Source of the DNA: JAHDNZ01 sp036721855
GTDB lineage: Bacteria > Bacillota > DTU065
Length of the DNA: 27,407 bases
Direction of reading: 5' to 3'
Assembly: GCA_036721855.1 (NCBI GenBank)
Contig: DAIMKF010000025.1
Location: 1 to 27,407, forward strand
Shown: positions 22,385-27,407 of the stretch, piece by piece
Layout: each line of letters begins with the position of its first letter
Numbering within the stretch: the stretch's first letter is position 1
Notes under the pieces: model-generated
The model's database searches: none
Seen by the model: the letters and a program-made list of their open reading frames with translations, nothing else
Told to the model about the DNA's origin: nothing
Program-made: the position numbers and the translations under genes

Positions 22385-23203
22385 ATGGAATTCTGGTTTA
22401 AAGAAGCCCAGACAGATGATGTGGCTTTAGAAGTTCGTTTCACTGATATCCTTCATGTTCAACAGACTCCTTATCAGAAACTAGCTGTTATAGAGACTGT
22501 TGAATATGGAAGAATGTTGATCCTAGACGGAGCTATTCAATGTGCTGAGCGCGATGAATTTCTCTACCATGAAATGATTGCTCATGTACCTTTATTTGTT
22601 CACCCCAATCCTCAAAGGGTTTGTGTGATTGGTGGTGGAGACGGTGGCACGGTAAGAGAGATATTGAAACATCCCTCGGTTGAGGAAATTAAGCATGTAG
22701 AGATCGATGGAGCCGTTATTGAAGCGGCCAAAAAATACCTACCTACTTTAAGTTGTGGCCTTGACGATCCTAGGGTGGAGATTTTAATAACAGATGGCAT
22801 TAAATATTTAGAGAATACCAAAGACTACTTTGATGTAATTATTATTGATTCTACTGATCCTGTTGGTCCGGCAGTAGGCTTGTTTTCCGCGGAATTTTAC
22901 GGTTATGCATTTAAGGCGTTAAGAGAAAATGGGGTTATCTGTGCCCAGACCGAATCACCTTTTGCTAATACAAAACTTTTACTCAAAAGCTGGAATAAAA
23001 TGAAAGTACACTTCCCTCATGTAGGTGTAACCGTAGGTTTTATGCCTACGTATCCGACAGGCTTTTGGAGCTACACCATAGGCAGTAAAAAGGTGGAGTT
23101 AAAGGCTAACCGCCAAGTTGATGTAAGTGGGAAGTATTTTACCAAGTCTGTCATGGATAAAGCTTTCGATCTTCCGCCTTTTATCAAGGAACTGCTAAAA
23201 TAA
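22385..23203 (+). CDS. speE: Spermidine synthase
   Basis: ATG at 22385 with AAGGTGA 5 nt upstream; 272 residues, normal for the family (an earlier GTG at 22376 lies within the ribosome site). Signature features include YQKLAVIETVEYGRMLILDG, ERDEFLYHEMIAHVPLF (family YHE-M), VCVIGGGDGGTVREILKHPS (decarboxy-AdoMet loop), HVEIDGAVIEAAKKYLP, IIIDSTDPVGPA (catalytic Asp), and FMPTYPTGFWSYTIGSK. It transfers an aminopropyl group to putrescine to form spermidine in the cytosol. Followed after 94 nt by speB, with a hairpin between them. The substrate (putrescine versus agmatine or other diamine) is not certain from motifs. Confidence 0.95.
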   Translation: MEFWFKEAQTDDVALEVRFTDILHVQQTPYQKLAVIETVEYGRMLILDGAIQCAERDEFLYHEMIAHVPLFVHPNPQRVCVIGGGDGGTVREILKHPSVEEIKHVEIDGAVIEAAKKYLPTLSCGLDDPRVEILITDGIKYLENTKDYFDVIIIDSTDPVGPAVGLFSAEFYGYAFKALRENGVICAQTESPFANTKLLLKSWNKMKVHFPHVGVTVGFMPTYPTGFWSYTIGSKKVELKANRQVDVSGKYFTKSVMDKAFDLPPFIKELLK

Positions 23204-23248
23204 CGGGTAATAGGTAAACTTTTCATTTTATACAAAAAAGGGTATAGT

Positions 23249-23280
23249 AAATAGGGCTGGTTTGCCAGCCCTATTTTAGC
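23249..23280 (+). terminator. Hairpin between speE and speB (possible partial terminator)
   Basis: AAATAGGGCTGG (23249-23260) pairs perfectly with CCAGCCCTATTT (23265-23276), four-nt loop, ending in TTTT. It lies just before the speB ribosome site (TTAGGAGG), so it may reduce speB expression or only stabilise the speE message. Confidence 0.6.
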
Positions 23281-23297
23281 TTATTAGGAGGCCAAAT

Positions 23298-24140
23298 ATG
23301 GCTACTTTATTAGGTGCCAGAGAAAATGGTTTGCTTGCGGTTTGGGGAGTTCCTATGGATTTTACCGCTAGTTGGAGGCCTGGTTCACGATTTGCTTTTG
23401 ATGCCATCAGACTTGTTTCAACTAGCTTAGAACTTTACAGTCCCTATTTTGATCGCTCTTTGGATGATGTATCCTATGAGGATGCAGGCGATGCCGAACT
23501 TTTATGGGGTGATGTCCAAGGCTCACTTAATCTTATCAAAGAGCAAGCAGAAAAAATTATGGAAAAAGGGAAAAAACTGATCTCAATTGGAGGAGATCAT
23601 TTGGTTACCTACCCTTTGGTACAAGCCACAAAAAGGTTTTACCCCGATCTGGCTGTGATTCATTTTGATGCTCATACCGATCTAAGACAGAGCTTTCTAG
23701 GTTCCAAACTTTCACATGCCACTGTTTTAAGAATGGTTGCTGATGAGATAGGTTCTAAGTCTGTGGCCCAGTTAGGTATAAGGTCTGGAGTTAGGGAAGA
23801 ATTTAAATGGGGTATGGAAAACACGCATTTCTTTCCCGATCACCAATGGGACCTTGTCCCGGCAGCGGCTGAGGTGACGAGGATTTTTCAAGGTAGACCT
23901 GTTTATATAACCTTAGATATCGACGTTTTAGATCCGGCCTATGCCCCAGGGACAGGAACACCGGAGCCGGGAGGCTGTACCAGTAAAGAACTTTTTCAAG
24001 CCTTGTATCTGATATTGGAAAACTTGAATGTTATAGGAGCCGATATTGTAGAGATCGCTCCAGATTATGATCCTTCCGAAAGAACTGCGTTTATGGGAGC
24101 TAAAATAATTAGAGAGATATTGCTTGGCCTAAGTAAATAA
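23298..24140 (+). CDS. speB: Agmatinase (ureohydrolase)
   Basis: 280 residues, ATG preceded by TTAGGAGG. The arginase/agmatinase fold is complete: VWGVPMDFTASWRPGSR at the N-terminus, then the manganese ligands in LISIGGDHLVTYPL (His), VIHFDAHTDLRQSF (DAHTD), and YITLDIDVLDPAYAPGTGTP (DIDVLDP), followed by ADIVEIAPDYDPSERTA. PEPGG after the last motif is typical of agmatinase rather than arginase. It hydrolyses agmatine to putrescine and urea, which feeds SpeE just upstream, so the pair would make spermidine from agmatine. No arginine decarboxylase is in the window. The gene is followed by a strong terminator. Confidence 0.95.
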   Translation: MATLLGARENGLLAVWGVPMDFTASWRPGSRFAFDAIRLVSTSLELYSPYFDRSLDDVSYEDAGDAELLWGDVQGSLNLIKEQAEKIMEKGKKLISIGGDHLVTYPLVQATKRFYPDLAVIHFDAHTDLRQSFLGSKLSHATVLRMVADEIGSKSVAQLGIRSGVREEFKWGMENTHFFPDHQWDLVPAAAEVTRIFQGRPVYITLDIDVLDPAYAPGTGTPEPGGCTSKELFQALYLILENLNVIGADIVEIAPDYDPSERTAFMGAKIIREILLGLSK

Positions 24141-24152
24141 CCTTGGTACCTT

Positions 24153-24178
24153 GGCAGCTTGTCAAGCTGCCGTTTTTT
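24153..24178 (+). terminator. Intrinsic terminator after speB
   Basis: GGCAGCTT (24153-24160) pairs with AAGCTGCC (24164-24171), 3-nt loop, then GTTTTTT. It ends the speE-speB operon and separates it from the chemotaxis gene. Confidence 0.9.
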
Positions 24179-24320
24179 ATATAATAAACTACAACAATAT
24201 ATTTTTTTACTATAAAGGGTGCAAATGCTTCCATTAAAAGGAAGGATAAATTGGCAGCTTTGCAGAAAAGTTCTTTATAAGACCTTAAGATCCAGATCTA
24301 ATTGGAGGTGGGGACCGAAA

Positions 24321-26468
24321 ATGGTGGATAAGACGGATAAGAAAAAAATCGGATTTTGGAGAAGACAAAAAGTAGGCAGCAGACTTTATTTAGGGATCGG
24401 TATATTGCTTGTTTTTATTGTTTTAATGGCAGGTATAATAAACTACCAAGTTTCGGTATTACGCAAAGAAGTTGATAAAGCTATTGATGTTAATGTAGAG
24501 CAAGTAAAGCTTGCCACGCAAGCCAAACAAGCATTTGTAATCTGCTATGGATCAGCCAATAAATATCTCACTACAGGTGATACCAATGATCGCAGTCAAT
24601 ACGAGCAAAGCTCCAAGGAACTTAGTGATTACCTACAAAAACTCAGTGAAACTGTAACTGATACCAATCTCTTAATAGTGACAGAAAAAGAAGACGGTTC
24701 AAGAGAGATAACTACTAATTATAACGAAATTATATTACAGAAAATCAATGCTGATACCGAAGCGGGTATCAGTGATACAACAGTTTATAATATTAAAGAA
24801 GAACTTATTAAAGCACTTAAGGCACATGAGGAAGCGTCATCTCAGGTTATAGAAAGCTACGATGATTATGATCGAGCCAAAGAAACAACCAGTAGCAGCT
24901 ATGGTGGTGACATCTACGGTGGCGGGTCTTATTATGGCGGGGGTTATGGCGGAGATATATATGGAGGCAGTTATGGCACTGAAAGTTTTGGAGGTAGCTT
25001 ATATAGCACTAGCGACTCATTTCTAATGTCCCCAATCTATTTTGAAAACAGTTCCCAGGTAGGAAGTGCCATTAATAATATTAAAGAATGGTCTGATACT
25101 GCCTTAGAAGAGTCTCAGGAGAAGGTAGTGAAAATTCAAGGGCAGGTAAGAACCGTGATGCTTATTCTTATTGTAGTAGGTGCCTTACTGGTTTTATTAA
25201 CTGCCTATTTCTTAGGAAAATCCATTACCGGACCAATCACCTTTATTCGTGATCAATTAGCGGCCATCGCTGCTGGAGGAGGAGATCTCTCTAAGAGGAT
25301 TTCAATTGATAGCAGAGACGAAGCAGGGGAACTTGCGGAAGCGTTTAATCATTTTGTAGGAAGTCTCCAAGAGATGATTAAAACAATTGCCAACACTTCC
25401 AGAGAAGTGGCCGAGAATAGTTATAACCTTTCAATTAGTTCAACTGAAGCAGCTACATCAGTACAACAGATAGCCCAGTCTTTAGAGCAGGTTGCAGAGG
25501 GAACTTTTACCCAAAATAAAAACACAGCTGATACTGTGGTGGCGATGAATCAACTGCAAGGAGCGATTGATCAAATAGCCAGGGGTGCTCAAGAACAGGC
25601 TCAGGCTGTAAATCGTACCGGTGATTCAATCGGTAAGATGTCAAAACTGAGTGATGCGGTTAAAGATAGTTCCGTACTTTTAGCCCAAATGGCAGATTCT
25701 ACGGCTTCGGCGGCTGAAAATGGTCGAGGAGCTGTTAAAGAAGTTGTCTCCGGGATGGAAAGAATCAATTCAGCCACTACTGATGTGGCACTTAAAGTGG
25801 ACGAGCTGGGTAATTATTCAGGAGAGATTGGTAAAATTATTGCTGTAATCGACGAAATTGCCGATCAAACCAGTCTCCTGGCCTTAAATGCTGCGATTGA
25901 GGCAGCCAGAGCAGGTGAACATGGTAAAGGTTTTGCTGTAGTTGCAGATGAAGTACGCAATTTAGCTGAGCGTTCGCGCAACGCAACCAAGGAAATCGGG
26001 GGTTTAATTACCGAGATTCAAAACAGTATTACTGTTGCAGTTGAATCTATGTCAGCAAGTACCAATGAGGTCTCAAAAGGGTCTGAGATTGCTCTAAAGG
26101 CCCAAACTTCACTGGATGAGATCCTAAAAGCAGTTGCCAAAACCAATGAAGAGATTCGCAAAGTCATGTCCATAGCACAGGATATTGCTACAGGTTCAGT
26201 TGAAGTTGCACAAGCCATAGACAGGGTGGCAGCGGTTGTGGAAGAAAACACTGCTTCCTCTGAAGAGATGGCAGCCGGTGCTCAGCAGGTTCTTTCTGCT
26301 GTCGAAAGTATAGCTGCTATCTCCGAGGAGAGTGCGGCTAGTGTAGAAGAAGTTACCGCTGCGGCCGAGAAGGTAAATTCTACCATGAGTGAAATGGCTA
26401 AAGCAGCAAAAGAGCTTACCGATGCTTCCGATGATCTCAAAAACCTGGTTGATAAATTTAAAGTTTAA
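24321..26468 (+). CDS. Methyl-accepting chemotaxis protein with Gly/Tyr-rich insert
   Basis: Start ATG at 24321 (715 residues), GGAGGTG about 10 nt upstream; the open frame back to 24219 has no good site. TM1 is about residues 22-41 (LGIGILLVFIVLMAGIINY), the external sensor domain about 42-275, TM2 about 276-300 (TVMLILIVVGALLVLLTAYF), then HAMP (GKSITGPITFIRDQLAAIAA, GDLSKRIS). The cytosolic coiled coil carries the conserved hairpin tip EIADQTSLLALNAAIEAARA, GEHGKGFAVVADEVRNLAER, at about 508-555, and ends NLVDKFKV with no CheR tether pentapeptide. Odd: residues about 191-233, just before TM2-proximal helix, are nearly all Gly, Tyr and Ser. The ligand is unknown. No chemotaxis partners (cheA, cheW) are here. 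Confidence 0.95.
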   Translation: MVDKTDKKKIGFWRRQKVGSRLYLGIGILLVFIVLMAGIINYQVSVLRKEVDKAIDVNVEQVKLATQAKQAFVICYGSANKYLTTGDTNDRSQYEQSSKELSDYLQKLSETVTDTNLLIVTEKEDGSREITTNYNEIILQKINADTEAGISDTTVYNIKEELIKALKAHEEASSQVIESYDDYDRAKETTSSSYGGDIYGGGSYYGGGYGGDIYGGSYGTESFGGSLYSTSDSFLMSPIYFENSSQVGSAINNIKEWSDTALEESQEKVVKIQGQVRTVMLILIVVGALLVLLTAYFLGKSITGPITFIRDQLAAIAAGGGDLSKRISIDSRDEAGELAEAFNHFVGSLQEMIKTIANTSREVAENSYNLSISSTEAATSVQQIAQSLEQVAEGTFTQNKNTADTVVAMNQLQGAIDQIARGAQEQAQAVNRTGDSIGKMSKLSDAVKDSSVLLAQMADSTASAAENGRGAVKEVVSGMERINSATTDVALKVDELGNYSGEIGKIIAVIDEIADQTSLLALNAAIEAARAGEHGKGFAVVADEVRNLAERSRNATKEIGGLITEIQNSITVAVESMSASTNEVSKGSEIALKAQTSLDEILKAVAKTNEEIRKVMSIAQDIATGSVEVAQAIDRVAAVVEENTASSEEMAAGAQQVLSAVESIAAISEESAASVEEVTAAAEKVNSTMSEMAKAAKELTDASDDLKNLVDKFKV
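24891..25020 (+). repeat. Gly/Tyr/Ser-rich low-complexity stretch inside the MCP
   Basis: Codes for about 43 residues such as SSSYGGDIYGGGSYYGGGYG and GDIYGGSYGTESFGGSLYS, with the unit GGDIYGG occurring twice. It probably arose by slippage of GGT/GGC-TAT units, and should form a flexible, disordered loop outside the cell. Confidence 0.85.
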
Positions 26469-26470
26469 TT

Positions 26471-26508
26471 AAAGGCGGCTTGCCGAGGTGGCTTAGCCGC
26501 CTTTTTTT
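26471..26508 (+). terminator. Intrinsic terminator after the MCP gene
   Basis: AAAGGCGGCT (26471-26480) pairs with AGCCGCCTTT (26495-26504), 14-nt loop, followed by further Ts to 26508. Confidence 0.9.
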
Positions 26509-26534
26509 ATTTTAGAGCAGCGAATTTTAACAAT

Positions 26535-26588
26535 CTATCCACAGTAATTAACAGTTTACACACAACCTTATCCACAAACTGTGTATAA
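26535..26588. promoter_or_regulatory. Cluster of DnaA boxes
   Basis: TTATCCACA at 26568-26576 is a perfect DnaA box, and TGTGTATAA at 26580-26588 is TTATACACA on the minus strand, also consensus (TTATNCACA). CTATCCACA at 26535-26543 differs by one base, and GTTTACACA (26554-26562) by two. All lie within 54 nt in the gap between the MCP and pdaB genes, with AT-rich flanks. Confidence 0.65.
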
Positions 26589-26596
26589 GTTAAATA

Positions 26597-27364
26597 TTAC
26601 CGCTTAGGCGGCCCTGGCATTTTTTGCCAGCGATTCTCAGGATCAAGTTTTAGGAGTTCACTTACAGTGACTAAACGGTAACCATTCGATTTCAGTTCAT
26701 CAATAACCTTAGGTAAAGCCTCCGGTGTTTCGGAGGCACTATCTGAAGCGTGAAAAAGAATAATATCACCAGGGTGAACCTTTTTTAGGACACGTGATAT
26801 AATTTGGTTGGCACCAGGTTTTGTCCAGTCCAGGGAGTCTGTATCCCATTGAACAACAGTATAACCAAGGCTTTCGGCGGCTTGAATAACCTTATTGTTG
26901 TAATCTCCGTTAGGAGTCCTTAAAAGCCAGGGTTTGGTACCAAGAACATCTTCTAAAATCCGAGAAGTTTTTAAGAGTTCGGTTTGAATTTCAGAAGCTG
27001 AAAGACCACTGAGATTGATATGACGATAGCCATGACTGGCGATTTCGTGCCCGTTTTCTTTGATTTTTTTGGCAATGTCGGAATTTCTTTCAACCCAGGG
27101 ACCTGACAAAAAAAAGGTGCAGGTAACTTGTTTTTGGTCTAGAACTTTAAGGACAGGTTCAGGAACTTTAGTACCCCAACTGATATCAAAAGTCAGGGCA
27201 ACGACTTTTTCGGTAGTATTGATGGCATATACAGGCAAAAGCCTGTTTTTACCTGCGGTTGTTTGCACCAAGGGCCAACTAGAGAGAAGGCCGGCTACAG
27301 AGGCCAGAACCAAAAGGCCAAAAACTAAAAGACGTGTGCGTGAAACACGGATTACAAAAAACAT
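26597..27364 (-). CDS. pdaB: PdaB-type polysaccharide deacetylase (sporulation)
   Basis: Start ATG at 27364 (255 residues) with GGAGGTGA 5 nt upstream; an upstream in-frame GTG at 27373 lies inside the ribosome site. One N-terminal membrane anchor (about 10-33) is followed by an extracytoplasmic NodB domain: VVALTFDISWG (motif 1 with Asp and the PdaB-type ISWG), HEIASHGYRHINLS (motif 2, HxxxH metal site), LRTPNGDYNNKVI (motif 3), WDTDSLDWTKPG and GDIILFHASDSASETPEALP (motif 5). The FDISWG and HASDSA motifs and the length match PdaB of Bacillus, which is needed for late spore-cortex or coat maintenance. This supports a sporulating host. A DnaA-box cluster lies at its 3' end. Confidence 0.9.
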   Translation of the reverse strand: MFFVIRVSRTRLLVFGLLVLASVAGLLSSWPLVQTTAGKNRLLPVYAINTTEKVVALTFDISWGTKVPEPVLKVLDQKQVTCTFFLSGPWVERNSDIAKKIKENGHEIASHGYRHINLSGLSASEIQTELLKTSRILEDVLGTKPWLLRTPNGDYNNKVIQAAESLGYTVVQWDTDSLDWTKPGANQIISRVLKKVHPGDIILFHASDSASETPEALPKVIDELKSNGYRLVTVSELLKLDPENRWQKMPGPPKR

Positions 27365-27407
27365 CCGGTTCACCTCCCAAGTTTCATTTCTCTAATGTAT
27401 ATGTTGC

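Noticed and set aside
24181..24320. Cyclic-di-GMP riboswitch before the chemoreceptor
   Set aside because: The expected conserved elements (for example GACGCAAAGCC) are not found in the leader.
26521..26596. Complete replication origin
   Set aside because: Only about four DnaA boxes with no long AT-rich unwinding element, no dnaA or dnaN, and no origin-associated gene set in the window.
1..27407. CRISPR array, insertion sequence or prophage
   Set aside because: No evenly spaced direct repeats, no transposase or integrase motifs, and no phage structural genes were seen on either strand.

Overview
The window looks like a chromosomal segment of a low-GC, spore-forming anaerobic Firmicute, most likely a Clostridia member. 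The evidence is strong AGGAGG-type ribosome sites with frequent TTG/GTG starts, hairpin-plus-T terminators, a PdaB-type sporulation deacetylase, a DegV protein, 2-hydroxyacyl-CoA dehydratase-type activase proteins, and an Etf/flavoprotein dehydrogenase cluster typical of anaerobes. No rRNA, tRNA, CRISPR, transposase or phage gene was seen. Species cannot be named from the sequence.

Layout. (1) 1-2685, minus strand: a secreted GHL10/DUF187 glycosidase-like protein running off the left edge, then an XRE-type regulator with a helical repeat tail. (2) 2981-6861, plus strand: an AT-rich group of small accessory genes, namely two GNAT acetyltransferases around an unusually long short-chain dehydrogenase, a small protein with a degenerate HTH, and a YbaK-type tRNA-editing protein closed by a large palindromic terminator. 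(3) 6963-11638: a 500-residue HTH regulator of unknown class divergent from a 711-residue surface lipoprotein with tandem repeats, then a small lipoprotein divergent from a CopZ-like metallochaperone. (4) 12151-14089: a compact operon of DegV, a previously easy-to-miss 53-residue coiled-coil protein, and a rhomboid protease. (5) 14082-21783, minus strand: two adjacent operons. One encodes EtfB, ferredoxin-fused EtfA and a GlcD/LctD-type FAD dehydrogenase, the composition of the electron-confurcating lactate dehydrogenase. The other encodes a double-domain dehydratase activase and its DUF2229/HgdB-like partner. (6) 21784-24178: a long regulatory stretch with a candidate small ORF, then speE-speB (spermidine synthase, agmatinase), with a promoter followed at once by an intrinsic terminator in the speE leader. 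(7) 24321-27364: a methyl-accepting chemotaxis protein with a Gly/Tyr-rich insert in its sensor domain, a cluster of DnaA boxes, and pdaB.

How the genes may work together. The Etf/dehydrogenase operon would oxidise a 2-hydroxyacid such as lactate, driving NAD+ reduction with reduced ferredoxin. The neighbouring activase/dehydratase-like pair belongs to a family that uses ATP-driven low-potential electron transfer, so a shared ferredoxin link is possible but unproven. speB and speE together fit the agmatine-putrescine-spermidine route. I found no convincing new defence or mobile system. The best leads are the speE leader terminator, the DnaA-box cluster, the Gly/Tyr-rich receptor insert, the DegV/coiled-coil/rhomboid operon and the AGGTAAC repeats before etfB.
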